Positions 17,099-26,868 are shown, numbered from the stretch's first letter. The stretch is 64,000 bases of DNA from JAUMWX01 sp023394215 (GCA_050313995.1 JBNPMM010000002.1); one strand, 5' to 3'. Numbers and translations are program-made. The notes: generated by a model not told the origin, from the letters alone.

Positions 17099-18982
17099 AT
17101 GATAAATCTTAAAGAAATAGCGGAAATGACAGGTCTATCAATTTCCACAGTATCCAAAGTAATAAACAATAAATCGGACGACTTGAGTCAATCAACTATA
17201 AATCGTGTTCTAAAAATAGCCAAAGAACACAACTATGTTCCCTACGGGAAAATAAAAACAAATAATAATTTAAAATCTTTTAACATAGCCCTTATAGTTA
17301 AAAATTTAGAAAAATCCTATCGCCTAATTTCATCGATAACCAACAGACTCAGATACGAGGGCTACTCAGTTCTGCTTTTCGACAGCGAAGACTCCGAAGA
17401 AATAGAAAATTCCAACATAAAAAAGCTGCTGAACAAAAATATTGACGGTATAATTTATGAGCCTGTAAATCCAAACAAACAGGACAACTATGAAATAATT
17501 AGAGATTTTAAAGATACAATAACCATAAATTCCTTTACAGCAAACAGCCTGTCAATAGATTTTAAAATGATGGCCTATATTGCCACTCAAAAATTAGTGG
17601 AGCTCGGACATAAAAATATACTCTGCATCTACAAGAAAAACAGCTGGAGAGGAAAGCAAGTTAAAATAGGATATGAAAAATGTTTATTCGACCATAAAAT
17701 TAACCATTCCCTATTTTTTGAATTATCGGATAATACGGAAGACTTTTCAAAATTGGATATAAAAAATTTCACAGCAGTTGTTTCCTCCCACTATTCCGCT
17801 GCCGATATACTGCTTAATAAGCTTAAATCTCAAAACTTCAACGTGCCGAACGATTATTCTATAATAGCACTTAATAATCAAACAAATCCGTTCACGCCGG
17901 AAAATGAGATTTCATCCTTAAATATTCCTTCCGTGGAATTCGGAAAATTTATATCCGACAGCCTCCTAAACATAGTTGAAAAAAGAGAAGAAAAGTTGGA
18001 TGAGTTTACCCACCCTTATAAAATCAATATTAATAAAACTGTCACTAAACCTTATTTTTTGGATACTTCCTACATTCTTATAATTGGAAGTATAAATATA
18101 GACAACTTTATATTCATTTCCGAATATCCAACCTTGGGTTCAGTGCAATTTTCAGAAAAAAATTTCAAGCTTGCAGGCGGAAAGGCGCTAAATCAGGCTG
18201 TTGGACTTAAACTAATGGGCCGAAGAATAAAAATATTGGGGAAGGTAGGTAACGACGAAGACTCCGAAATAATTTTCCATACCTTAGACAAATACAATAT
18301 AGACAAGACCTTTATAAAAAAAGAAATTACATCAAATACCGGTATAGCCTATATACCTATCACAAAAACAGGAGAATCCTCAATAATACTTTCACCCGGA
18401 GCCAATATATTGCTAAAGGAAAGTGATATTATAAACAAAAAAAATCTTTTCAATAACGTATCGCATACCTTGATACAAACGGAAATTCCTATAGCCACTG
18501 TTAAAGCTGCGATAAAACTCGCCAAGGAAAACGATACGGTTACCATATTAAAGCCGGCAGCCGTAAAAAAACTGGATGATGAGATCTATAAAAATACGGA
18601 TATACTTATTCCAAATAAGTTTGAAGCTATGACCCTGTCAAGAAAATCGACTCCAGAAGAACAAGCTCAATTCTTTATAGATAAGGGGGTTGATAAGGTA
18701 ATAATAACCCTTGATAGCGAAGGCGCTTACCTTAAAACAAAAAATGTATCAAAATATTTCCCTACAGATAAGATAGATCCTATAGATGATACCGGTGCAT
18801 CCGATGCTTTTATATCGGCATTTCTTTCAAAATTAATAGATAGCGACGATTTAGAGGTTTCAATAATGGCGGGAAATATGGCTGCAAGCTACTGTATAAG
18901 CAACTTCGGCGTATCAAATTCCTTAATTGATAAAGAAAGCTTAGATAGGTTGATAGACATTTCCAAATTAAAAAACTTATAA
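17099..18982 (+). CDS. LacI-type regulator fused to a ribokinase-like (PfkB) domain
   Basis: This 627-residue fusion has a LacI helix-turn-helix at residues 1-50 (INLKEIAEMTGLSISTVSKV) and a periplasmic-binding-protein-like sensor at about 58-315. A PfkB sugar-kinase domain follows from about 324 to the end. In the kinase part GGKALNQAVG replaces GGKGxNQA, LKPAA replaces NPAP, and DDTGASDAFISA keeps the catalytic Asp near residue 569, so activity or at least ligand binding is possible. GGAGG lies 6 bases before the ATG. It is divergent from rbsK and the nucleoside transporters, which it most likely controls, with ribose or a ribose phosphate as signal (inference). The gene ends at a strong bidirectional terminator. 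Confidence 0.9.
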   Translation: MINLKEIAEMTGLSISTVSKVINNKSDDLSQSTINRVLKIAKEHNYVPYGKIKTNNNLKSFNIALIVKNLEKSYRLISSITNRLRYEGYSVLLFDSEDSEEIENSNIKKLLNKNIDGIIYEPVNPNKQDNYEIIRDFKDTITINSFTANSLSIDFKMMAYIATQKLVELGHKNILCIYKKNSWRGKQVKIGYEKCLFDHKINHSLFFELSDNTEDFSKLDIKNFTAVVSSHYSAADILLNKLKSQNFNVPNDYSIIALNNQTNPFTPENEISSLNIPSVEFGKFISDSLLNIVEKREEKLDEFTHPYKININKTVTKPYFLDTSYILIIGSINIDNFIFISEYPTLGSVQFSEKNFKLAGGKALNQAVGLKLMGRRIKILGKVGNDEDSEIIFHTLDKYNIDKTFIKKEITSNTGIAYIPITKTGESSIILSPGANILLKESDIINKKNLFNNVSHTLIQTEIPIATVKAAIKLAKENDTVTILKPAAVKKLDDEIYKNTDILIPNKFEAMTLSRKSTPEEQAQFFIDKGVDKVIITLDSEGAYLKTKNVSKYFPTDKIDPIDDTGASDAFISAFLSKLIDSDDLEVSIMAGNMAASYCISNFGVSNSLIDKESLDRLIDISKLKNL

Positions 18983-19015
18983 TCCAAGATGTCTCAAAAC
19001 TCCTTTCTATGCATT

Positions 19016-19052
19016 AAAATACCGGAGACGTATTAAACATCTCCGGTATTTT
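19016..19052. terminator. Bidirectional terminator between regulator gene and sod
   Basis: A perfect 13-bp stem (19016-19028 with 19040-19052) has an 11-base loop, with an A-run at the left foot and a T-run at the right, so it can act on both converging transcripts. Confidence 0.9.
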
Positions 19053-19053
19053 C

Positions 19054-19659
19054 CTATTTTGCTTCCTGATATCTCTTTTCAACAACATCCCAATTCACTA
19101 CGGACCACCAAGCTTTAAGGTAATCCGGTCTTACATTTCTATATTTTAAGTAATAAGCATGTTCCCAAACATCATTGCCAAGCAAGGGCGCTTTCCCTTC
19201 GGATAAAGGACAATCTTGATTTGCAGTACTCATAACTTCAAGCTTACCTTCATTAAGAACTAACCAAGCCCAACCGGATCCGAATTGCCCCGCCCCTTTA
19301 GCTTCAAATTGTGCCTTGAAGTCTTCAAATGAGCCAAAAGTTTCCTTAATCTTTTCAGCAACTTCTCCTACCGGTTCTCTTGAACCTCCCGGGGTCATTG
19401 ATTCCCAGAACATTTCATGGTTAAAATGTCCTCCTGCGTTATTTTTAACAGCTTGTCTCTTTTCCGCAGGAATGTCATCTAAATGCTTAAGAAGACACTT
19501 TATACAACCCTCAAAATCCACGCCTTCAAGGGCCTTATTTAAATTATTAACATAAGCTTGGTGGTGCTTATCATGATGAATCATCATCGTTTCCTTATCT
19601 ATTGTAGGTTCTAAAGCATCATAAGCATAAGCTAAAGGTTTAAGTTCAAAAGTTGTCAT
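19054..19659 (-). CDS. sodA: Superoxide dismutase, Mn/Fe type
   Basis: It converts superoxide to peroxide and oxygen, protecting iron-sulfur enzymes such as the oxidoreductase nearby. Metal-ligand regions are present: MIHHDKHHQAYVNNLN, GGHFNHEMFW and DVWEHAYYLKY. STANQD carries the Gln at the position usual for Mn enzymes, so Mn or cambialistic use is likely. The open frame begins at 19671, but GGGAGG before the ATG at 19659 makes MTTFELKPL the true start (201 residues). It is monocistronic, ending at the shared terminator, with a TATAAT-like box just upstream. Confidence 0.95.
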   Translation of the reverse strand: MTTFELKPLAYAYDALEPTIDKETMMIHHDKHHQAYVNNLNKALEGVDFEGCIKCLLKHLDDIPAEKRQAVKNNAGGHFNHEMFWESMTPGGSREPVGEVAEKIKETFGSFEDFKAQFEAKGAGQFGSGWAWLVLNEGKLEVMSTANQDCPLSEGKAPLLGNDVWEHAYYLKYRNVRPDYLKAWWSVVNWDVVEKRYQEAK

Positions 19660-19745
19660 ACATCCTCCCATACAATTATATTAATTTCATTACAAGATAT
19701 TTGTACCCAAAGTTAACACACTCTAACTTTAAATTTCAAAAATTT

Positions 19746-20585
19746 TTATAACATATATCCCCTATCTTCAAGCCAAATCTTGGACTTTTCCAAAGACTTA
19801 TGAGGATTTGTCCAATAAATTGAATCATTAATCTCAAGGGAAACATAGCCTTTAAAATCCTGAGATTCCAGATATTTCAGATGCTTATCTAAAGGATAAT
19901 CCCCGTCCCCCAAAATTTCATGATTTTTATCCGCAAAATGTATATGAACGATATCAGACTTGAAAGTATCAAAATATTGATCTATACTTTCTCCCGCAAC
20001 CTCCATAGCTACAAGATCCGGGCATATCTTTAAATTTTTAAAACCAACCTCTTCTTTCATCCTCTTACAGTCTTCAAGCTTAGTCACAAGATTGCTTTCA
20101 TAAGGTTGAAGCTGTTCAAGTACTATATCAATGCCAAGATCAGCAGCGAAATGGCAAATTTCCTTAAATGACCCTACACAGTTTTTCCAACTTTCTTCTC
20201 TATCAAGGTCCCTAAGCCCACAACCCGAGTTTATAAAAACTCTCCTACACCCTAAAGCGAGAGCCTCCAAGCAAGCTCTTTTCATATATTCTACTGTCCT
20301 TTTTCTAACATTTGAATTCGGATGAGAATAGGAAAACGGATAAGCCAAAGTTTCACTTGTATACATAACCACTTTAATCCCGTTTTCATCAAATTTCTTT
20401 TTCAAATCCGCCAAGTATCTCAAAGCCTCATCATGATTGGAAAAATCTTCCGCATAAAAATGAGGTTCAGCCGCCCAAAATTCTATAGCTTTAAATCCCA
20501 ATCTTTTAAATGAATCTATAGTATATTCCAAAGAATGTTGAATATAGGCTACAGACATAGCCGAAAAATTTAATTTAGCCGTCAT
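19746..20585 (-). CDS. Sugar epimerase/isomerase, TIM-barrel AP2 family
   Basis: This 279-residue TIM-barrel protein belongs to the xylose-isomerase-like/AP endonuclease 2 family. Segments IEFWAAEPHFYAEDF, VLEQLQPYESN, HIHFADKN and SLEINDS hold the acidic and His metal ligands expected at the barrel mouth. It is clearly paralogous to the next gene upstream (20582-21397), which resembles FrlC, and overlaps it by four bases. The two probably act on related keto-sugars or sugar-amine conjugates. No kinase or deglycase partner lies beside them, so the substrate remains open. Confidence 0.8.
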   Translation of the reverse strand: MTAKLNFSAMSVAYIQHSLEYTIDSFKRLGFKAIEFWAAEPHFYAEDFSNHDEALRYLADLKKKFDENGIKVVMYTSETLAYPFSYSHPNSNVRKRTVEYMKRACLEALALGCRRVFINSGCGLRDLDREESWKNCVGSFKEICHFAADLGIDIVLEQLQPYESNLVTKLEDCKRMKEEVGFKNLKICPDLVAMEVAGESIDQYFDTFKSDIVHIHFADKNHEILGDGDYPLDKHLKYLESQDFKGYVSLEINDSIYWTNPHKSLEKSKIWLEDRGYML

Positions 20586-21397
20586 TTCATAATCCCTCTC
20601 AAATTATCTATGGCCATTTTTGCATATATGCTTGGCTCATTTAAATAATTTGTTACAAGTTCTATAGTTGCCGTTTTATCATATCCCCTTTCTTTAAGTT
20701 CTGCCATCAAACCTTCCAAAGGAAGTATCCCAAGTCCCGGGCACACATGGCTTTCACTCTGACCATCACTGTCAACTATATGCATATGAACCATCCTATC
20801 CCCAAGCTTGTCAAGATATGATAATATATTTTCCCCCTGAATAAAAGGAACCACTATGTCATTCATGCCGAATATACGAGGATGATCTAAATCTTCCAAG
20901 ATTTCAAGCATTTGATTTGAAAAATTTGTCACATTTGATTCATAAACACTTAAGGCTTCATAAATAATCTTATGGTCTATTTTATCCGCATAATCTAAAA
21001 GCTTCTTAAGTCCCTCATATAACCTATCCTTTATTTCCCTGTTCCCTGCCGCAAAACCCGCATATCCGGCCGATACAAGAGTGAACTCAGCCCCTATGGC
21101 CTTAGAAAAATCCATAGCCCTCATGGTGTATTCTATTGATTCATTTCGCATACGCTCATCTTCCCACATCATATTGAAAGGGTAAGCGTTCATTTCAGGA
21201 GTATAAATCTTCACAGGAATTTGATATTTTTCGATAAGCGCCCTTATTTTAGGCACACAAATATCAAAATCCAAAGGATAAGCATGGGGCCTGCCTCCCC
21301 AAAGCTCTATATAGTCATAACCGAACCTTTTGGCATCTTTAAAAGCAAGCTCCAAATCACTTCTCTGATAACCTGATGTAAATAACCCTATTTTCAT
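20582..21397 (-). CDS. frlC: FrlC-like 3-epimerase (fructoselysine/psicoselysine type)
   Basis: This 271-residue TIM-barrel epimerase shows strong motif-level likeness to E. coli fructoselysine 3-epimerase as I recall it: IELWGGRPHAYPLD, YTPEMNAYPFNMM, YEALSVYESNV, MVHMHIVDSDGQS and ATIELVTNYLNEP. Metal ligands are the Glu in YEAL, the Asp in GMNDI, the His in HIVDSD and the Glu in IELV. It is first in a two-gene operon with GGGAGG before the ATG. The usual frl partners (FrlB, FrlD) are absent from the window, so a broader ketose epimerase role is possible. Confidence 0.75.
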   Translation of the reverse strand: MKIGLFTSGYQRSDLELAFKDAKRFGYDYIELWGGRPHAYPLDFDICVPKIRALIEKYQIPVKIYTPEMNAYPFNMMWEDERMRNESIEYTMRAMDFSKAIGAEFTLVSAGYAGFAAGNREIKDRLYEGLKKLLDYADKIDHKIIYEALSVYESNVTNFSNQMLEILEDLDHPRIFGMNDIVVPFIQGENILSYLDKLGDRMVHMHIVDSDGQSESHVCPGLGILPLEGLMAELKERGYDKTATIELVTNYLNEPSIYAKMAIDNLRGIMK

Positions 21398-21610
21398 ACT
21401 TCCTCCCTAAAATATATTTTTATTCCTCAATAAGGAACTTATTTAATATACGATCATAAAATTTATCAAGTGGTATAAAATATATTTAACTCCTTAGGTA
21501 TATAATACAAATTTATCAAATTTTTGTCCATAAGTATTGACCATTAAATTTACACATAAGGGAAATTAATACATAAGCGGCAATATATTTTCAACTGATA
21601 TCTTCACATA
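21398..21610. other. Upstream region of the epimerase operon
   Basis: This AT-rich gap holds the 11-base motif AAATTTATCAA twice (near 21450 and 21509) and a small TTCCT/AGGAA palindrome near 21423-21437. A TTGATA ... TTAAAT promoter-like pair is possible on the minus strand. Nothing more definite is seen. Confidence 0.3.
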
Positions 21611-21634
21611 AAAAGAGGGCTTATTCAGCCCTCT
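21611..21634 (-). terminator. Terminator of the pyruvate:ferredoxin oxidoreductase gene
   Basis: An 8-bp GC-rich stem (AGAGGGCT at 21614-21621 with AGCCCTCT at 21627-21634) with a 5-base loop is followed on the minus strand by a TTTT tail. Confidence 0.85.
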
Positions 21635-21655
21635 AATCATATTCTGGATTATTTT

Positions 21656-24600
21656 TTATTCGTAGCTTTTTGCCATTCTTAGATAATTTGCATATCTTTC
21701 CTTAGCAGCTTTTTCTGATTCTTCATAAAGAGTCTTAGCTGTTTCAGGGAATGTGATGCTCAATGAACTATATCTAACTTCACCTTGTAAGAATTCTTGG
21801 AATGACTTGGTAGGTTCTTTTGAATCCAATACGAAAGGATTTTGTCCGGCTTCAGATCTTCTCGGATCGAATCTGTACAAATGCCAGTATCCTGATTCAA
21901 CAGCCAATTTTTCTCTTTCAACAGACTTACCCATACCTGTCTTTAATCCGTGGTTTATACATGGAGCATAAGCTATTACCAATGACGGTCCGTTGTAGCT
22001 TTCGGCTTCAACCATAGCCTTGATTAATTGAGCTTGGTTAGCACCTAAAGCAACTTGTGCTACATATACATAACCATAAGTAGCCATCATTAAACCTAAA
22101 TCTTTCTTTCTGATCTTCTTACCTGATGCAGCAAACTTGGCTACTGCAGAAAGTGGTGTAGATTTAGAAGATTGTCCACCTGTATTTGAGTATACTTCTG
22201 TATCGAATACCAATACGTTTATATCGTGACCTGATGCTAAAACATGGTCCAAACCGCCGAAGCCGATATCATATGCCCAACCGTCTCCACCGAAGATCCA
22301 TACTGATTTCTTGATCATATAATCTTTTAGGTCAACTATTTCTTTTAATAACTTATCAGCTTTTTCGTTTCCGAAAGTAAATCCTTCAGCCTTTGTTAGG
22401 ATCTTTTCAGATGCTTCTTTTGACTTGCCATACTCGTCTTTACCTTCTAACCAAGCATTTAAATCTTCATTTAGAGGGCTTTCTAAGCCTAAAGCCAATA
22501 ATTCTCTTACTAAATATTCAACTCTTTCTCTTGTCTTTTCAGTTGCTAATTGCATACCGAAGCCGTATTCGGCTGCATCTTCGAATAATGAGTTACCCCA
22601 AGACGGACCGTGACCTTCAGAGTTGCAAGTATATGGAGTTGAAGGTGCAGAACCACCCCAAATAGATGAACATCCTGTAGCGTTTGCTATAAGTGTTCTT
22701 TCTCCGAATAATTGTGTAACTAACTTAGCATAAGCAGTTTCACCACAACCTGCACAAGCTCCTGAGAACTCTAACAATGGTTGTTTAAATTGTGAACCCT
22801 TAACTGTATTTTCAGGAACTAAACCTGTCTTGTAGCCAACTACTTCGTGAGCATAAGTCCAGTTTTCCTTTTGAGCTTCTAATTGTTCACCGAAAGGCTT
22901 CATAATCAAAGCTTTTTCCTTAGCAGGACATACATCGGCACAGTTTCCGCAACCTGTACAGTCTAATACTGATACTTGGATTCTGAAATCATAGCCTTCA
23001 AGACCCTTGCCTATTGCCTTCTTAGATTCAAATCCTTCAGGTGCATTGGCCTTATCTTCTTCATTTAATAAGAAAGGTCTGATAACTGCATGCGGACATA
23101 CGTAAGAACATTGGTTACATTGGATACAGTTTTCCATTTGCCATTCAGGTACATGAAGAGCTATACCTCTCTTTTCATATTGAGCTGTACCATGGTCAAA
23201 TTCACCGTTTTCTATGCCTACAAATGTTGAAACAGGAAGAGAATTTCCTTCTGTTCTATTCATAGGTATAACAATCTTTCTCACAAATTCAGGAATCATA
23301 GAGTTGTCAAGTTCAACAACTTCCGCATTTTTCCAAGATTCAGGAACTTCTACCAATTCTACCGCATGAATACCTGCATCTACTGCAGCATAGTTCATAT
23401 CAAGAACTTTTTGTCCCTTCTTACCGTAAGTATAATCAATAGAATGCTTTAAGTATTCTACTGCTTGATCTATAGGAAGAACCTTTGATAGGTTGAAGAA
23501 TGCTGATTGGATAATCATATTGATTCTGTTACCCAAACCTATTTCTTCAGCTATCTTGGATGCATTGATTATATAGAACTTAAATTCGCCGTTAGCGATT
23601 GCTCTCTTTAATTCTCCAGGAAGGTGTTCTTCCAACTCATCCTTTGACCAGATAGTGTTAAGTAAGAATGTACCGCCCTTCTTTAATCCCTTAGTTAGGT
23701 CATAATTGTAAACATATGATTGCTTAGAAACTGATACGAAATCTGATTCATCAAGTAGATATGTTGATCTTATTGGTGAAGTACCGAATCTTAAGTGAGA
23801 TACTGTCAAACCGCCTGACTTCTTTGAGTCATAATCAAAATATCCTTGAGCATACATGTCTGTATTGTCACCGATAATCTTAATAGCTTGTTTGTTGGCA
23901 CCTACTGTACCGTCTGAACCGAATCCCCAGAACTTGCATCTTGAAATACCGGGCTCAACTATTGTCATTTGTTCCTTAACTTCTAATGAATGGAAAGTAA
24001 CATCATCAACTATAGAAATAGTAAATCCATCCTTAGGAGTTTCAGCCTTTAAATTATCAAATACAGTGTTGATATGAGACGGAGTTGTATCCTTTGAACC
24101 TAAACCGTATCTACCGCCAACTATCAAAGGTTGTACTTCCTTATCATAATAAACACTCTTTACGTCTAATAATAGAGGTTCTCCTTCTGAACCTTTTTCT
24201 TTTGTTCTGTCTAATACCGCTATTCTCTTTACAGTCTTCGGCATAGCAGCTAAGAAATGTTCTTTAGAGAAAGGTCTGAATAGACGAACCTTAATCATAC
24301 CGACTTTTTCGCCTCTCTTAACAAGTTCATCAATAACTTCTTCAGCAGCTTGTGTAACTGAACCCATAGCTACTATTACATTTTCAGCATCAGATGCTCC
24401 GTAGTAATTGAATAACTTATAGTCTCTGCCTGTTCTCTTAGAAACTTCCGCCAAGTATCCTTCAGTGATTCCAACTATTTCTTCATAAGCCTTATTTGAA
24501 GCTTCTAAAGCTTGGAAGTAAATGTCAGGACCTTGAGCTGTACCCATAGTCTTAGGTCTTGATGGGTTTAATGAGTTGTCTCTGAAAGCCTGAATAGCTT

Positions 24601-25192
24601 CATAATCAACCATTTCAGCCAATTCTTCATAATCCCATACTTCGATTTTTTGAATTTCGTGGCTTGTTCTGAAACCGTCAAAGAAATGTACAAAAGGAAC
24701 TCTACCCTTAATTGCTGATAGATGTGCTACAGCTGCCAAGTCCATAGCTTCTTGTACTGATGCGGATGCAAGCATAGCAAAACCTGTTGCTCTTGCAGCC
24801 ATAACATCTTGATGATCCCCGTAAATTGAAAGGGCATGAGAAGCTAAAGCTCTTGCTGCAACGTGGAATACTCCAGGAAGTCTTTCCCCTGCTATCTTAT
24901 ACATGTTAGGTATCATTAACAATAAACCTTGTGATGCGGTATATGTACTAGTTAAAGCCCCTGCAGCCAACGATCCGTGTACTGCTCCGGCAGCTCCTGC
25001 TTCTGATTGCATTTCAACAACATCTACTGTTTGTCCGAAAATGTTCTTCCTTCCGTGTGCTGACCATTCATCTACGGCTTCTGCCATATTTGATGACGGT
25101 GTGATTGGATATATAGCGGCTACTTCTGAAAATGCATACGCAACATGAGCAGCAGCAGTATTTCCATCCATTGTTTTCATACTTCTTGTCAT
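21656..25192 (-). CDS. nifJ: Pyruvate:ferredoxin (flavodoxin) oxidoreductase
   Basis: This 1178-residue single-chain enzyme oxidises pyruvate with CoA to acetyl-CoA and CO2, reducing ferredoxin; it is the central energy step of anaerobic fermenters. The N-terminal alpha domain (DGNTAAAHVAYAFSEVAAIYPITPSS) is followed by the transketolase-like II and gamma domains. Two 4Fe-4S motifs come next (CIQCNQCSYVCP near 689 and CTGCGNCADVCP near 743). The thiamine diphosphate domain has the extra cluster ligands (ACAGCGETAY near 809, TGCSSIWG near 837) and GGDGWAYDIGFGGLDH. Length and order match the usual homodimeric enzyme. It has its own promoter and terminator. Confidence 0.97.
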   Translation of the reverse strand: MTRSMKTMDGNTAAAHVAYAFSEVAAIYPITPSSNMAEAVDEWSAHGRKNIFGQTVDVVEMQSEAGAAGAVHGSLAAGALTSTYTASQGLLLMIPNMYKIAGERLPGVFHVAARALASHALSIYGDHQDVMAARATGFAMLASASVQEAMDLAAVAHLSAIKGRVPFVHFFDGFRTSHEIQKIEVWDYEELAEMVDYEAIQAFRDNSLNPSRPKTMGTAQGPDIYFQALEASNKAYEEIVGITEGYLAEVSKRTGRDYKLFNYYGASDAENVIVAMGSVTQAAEEVIDELVKRGEKVGMIKVRLFRPFSKEHFLAAMPKTVKRIAVLDRTKEKGSEGEPLLLDVKSVYYDKEVQPLIVGGRYGLGSKDTTPSHINTVFDNLKAETPKDGFTISIVDDVTFHSLEVKEQMTIVEPGISRCKFWGFGSDGTVGANKQAIKIIGDNTDMYAQGYFDYDSKKSGGLTVSHLRFGTSPIRSTYLLDESDFVSVSKQSYVYNYDLTKGLKKGGTFLLNTIWSKDELEEHLPGELKRAIANGEFKFYIINASKIAEEIGLGNRINMIIQSAFFNLSKVLPIDQAVEYLKHSIDYTYGKKGQKVLDMNYAAVDAGIHAVELVEVPESWKNAEVVELDNSMIPEFVRKIVIPMNRTEGNSLPVSTFVGIENGEFDHGTAQYEKRGIALHVPEWQMENCIQCNQCSYVCPHAVIRPFLLNEEDKANAPEGFESKKAIGKGLEGYDFRIQVSVLDCTGCGNCADVCPAKEKALIMKPFGEQLEAQKENWTYAHEVVGYKTGLVPENTVKGSQFKQPLLEFSGACAGCGETAYAKLVTQLFGERTLIANATGCSSIWGGSAPSTPYTCNSEGHGPSWGNSLFEDAAEYGFGMQLATEKTRERVEYLVRELLALGLESPLNEDLNAWLEGKDEYGKSKEASEKILTKAEGFTFGNEKADKLLKEIVDLKDYMIKKSVWIFGGDGWAYDIGFGGLDHVLASGHDINVLVFDTEVYSNTGGQSSKSTPLSAVAKFAASGKKIRKKDLGLMMATYGYVYVAQVALGANQAQLIKAMVEAESYNGPSLVIAYAPCINHGLKTGMGKSVEREKLAVESGYWHLYRFDPRRSEAGQNPFVLDSKEPTKSFQEFLQGEVRYSSLSITFPETAKTLYEESEKAAKERYANYLRMAKSYE

Positions 25193-25241
25193 AAAAATCC
25201 TCCTATTAAATTTTTATCTACCATTACCGTAAGCCAATTAA

Positions 25242-25270
25242 ATTATATTATTACGGGTGAAAATAGTCAA
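25242..25270 (-). promoter_or_regulatory. Promoter of the pyruvate:ferredoxin oxidoreductase gene
   Basis: On the minus strand TTGACT (25265-25270), a 17-base spacer and a perfect TATAAT (25242-25247) form a near-consensus housekeeping promoter about 50 bases before the start codon. Confidence 0.85.
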
Positions 25271-25338
25271 ATCTTAAACTATACTATGCCCATATACTTT
25301 ATGTCTTTTATCTTTTTTTAATAATTAGTTAGTATAAA

Positions 25339-26829
25339 CTACCCTTTATTTACGTATTCTTCTATTTTTATGGCATATTTCTTGCATTTCAAACTCAAAC
25401 TTGCCGGACTTATTTTAAGCATCTCCGCAGCCTTCCTTAAACTCGAACTTAAAGATAAGGTATTTATAAACAGTTTTCTTTCAAAACTTTCAAAAGCCAA
25501 ATCATAGGTGATATTTTCAAACTCCCGAATTTCTCCAAGTTTCTCTCTATCGGGATTTAAAAGATTATATGTAGTCTGTATACTCACGCTATCATTCTCA
25601 GCGGTAACTACCATCCTCTCAATAATATTTTCAAGTTCTCTGATATTCCCCGGCCATTTATATTCTTCAAGCATTTTTACAACAGACTTATTCAACTTAA
25701 TATTTTTATAATATTTATTATTAAACTTATCCAAAAAAAATTTAGTCAAAGGCTCTATATCTTCAGCCCTTTCTCTTAATGCGGGAACATAAATAGGGAT
25801 AACATTTAATCTGTAGAATAAATCCTCTCTGAATTCTCCCCTTTTTATAGCTTCTTCTATATCTATATTCGTAGCAGCTATCAATCTTATATTCAAAGGG
25901 ATAACTTTATTTCCTCCTATCCTCATAATCTCTTTTTCCTGTAAAACCCTTAAAAGCTTTGCCTGATTTTCCATGCTTAAAGTACCTATTTCATCAAGCA
26001 AAAGAGTGCCGTTATTTGCCAGTTCAAATATACCTATCTTACCGTTTTTCCTTGCTCCGGTAAAACTTCCCTCCTCATATCCGAACAGCTCGGATTCTAT
26101 AAGGTTTTGGGGTATGGCTGCACAATTAACCTTTATATACGGCTTATCATTTCTTTGGCTGTTTTGAAATATCTCATTTGCTATTAGTTCCTTTCCCGTG
26201 CCAGACTCCCCTCTTATGAAGATGGTAGCGTCGGTTTTTGCTATTCTTGAAATATTACCCAACAAATATTTCATCTTCGCCGACTTATAGACAAGAGGCT
26301 TAGCATATAAGTTATTTTTCAAAAGATAATCAACATGCTCCTTCTCAATTAAAAGTTTATTTTCGACCGTCTGCAATCTATCCTTGAGGCTGTTGATTTC
26401 AGTAAGATTCCTATTGCTTATTACAGCCATAAGAACCTCCCCATTATCATCAAACACAGGTATACCTGTGATCAAAACCGGTATATTGTTCTTATGTAAA
26501 ATTCCTATATTATCTATTCTCTTCTTCTTTTTTATAACTTCCATGCTGACTGCTCCGGAAAAAATTTTTCCTTCAAGTTCATAAACCTTTTTACCGACAA
26601 CATCCTCTTCTTTGACACCCAAATTTTTTAGATAGCTCGGATTAACATAAATTGTAGTTCCGTCTTTATAAGCGACATAAATCCCATCAAAAAGATTATC
26701 ACAAATCTTCTTAAAATCAATTCCATATCTGTTTATAGAATTATCAAGCAGCTCCAGCTCTTTCTCATTTAAATACTTACTTATTTTATTTAAAATATTA
26801 TCTTTATGTGTAAAATCATTTATATTCAT
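25339..26829 (-). CDS. Sigma-54-dependent enhancer-binding regulator with PAS domain
   Basis: This protein of about 496 residues has a PAS sensor (about 35-160, including YKDGTTIYVNPSYLKNLGV) and a central AAA+ ATPase with Walker A GESGTGKELIA and the sigma-54 contact loop GSFTGA. Walker B lies in GTLLLDEIGTL, and a Fis-type helix-turn-helix ends the protein (SSLRKAAEMLKISPASL). It activates RNA polymerase carrying sigma-54. The longest frame starts at 26856, but AGGAGA before ATG at 26829 decides the start. It is divergent from an operon preceded by a perfect -24/-12 promoter, which is its obvious target. The PAS domain may sense the substrate or a redox/acyl signal (inference). Confidence 0.93.
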   Translation of the reverse strand: MNINDFTHKDNILNKISKYLNEKELELLDNSINRYGIDFKKICDNLFDGIYVAYKDGTTIYVNPSYLKNLGVKEEDVVGKKVYELEGKIFSGAVSMEVIKKKKRIDNIGILHKNNIPVLITGIPVFDDNGEVLMAVISNRNLTEINSLKDRLQTVENKLLIEKEHVDYLLKNNLYAKPLVYKSAKMKYLLGNISRIAKTDATIFIRGESGTGKELIANEIFQNSQRNDKPYIKVNCAAIPQNLIESELFGYEEGSFTGARKNGKIGIFELANNGTLLLDEIGTLSMENQAKLLRVLQEKEIMRIGGNKVIPLNIRLIAATNIDIEEAIKRGEFREDLFYRLNVIPIYVPALRERAEDIEPLTKFFLDKFNNKYYKNIKLNKSVVKMLEEYKWPGNIRELENIIERMVVTAENDSVSIQTTYNLLNPDREKLGEIREFENITYDLAFESFERKLFINTLSLSSSLRKAAEMLKISPASLSLKCKKYAIKIEEYVNKG

Positions 26830-26868
26830 AGTCAATCTCCTATAAGTAGGGTTCATTATATGTTTATT

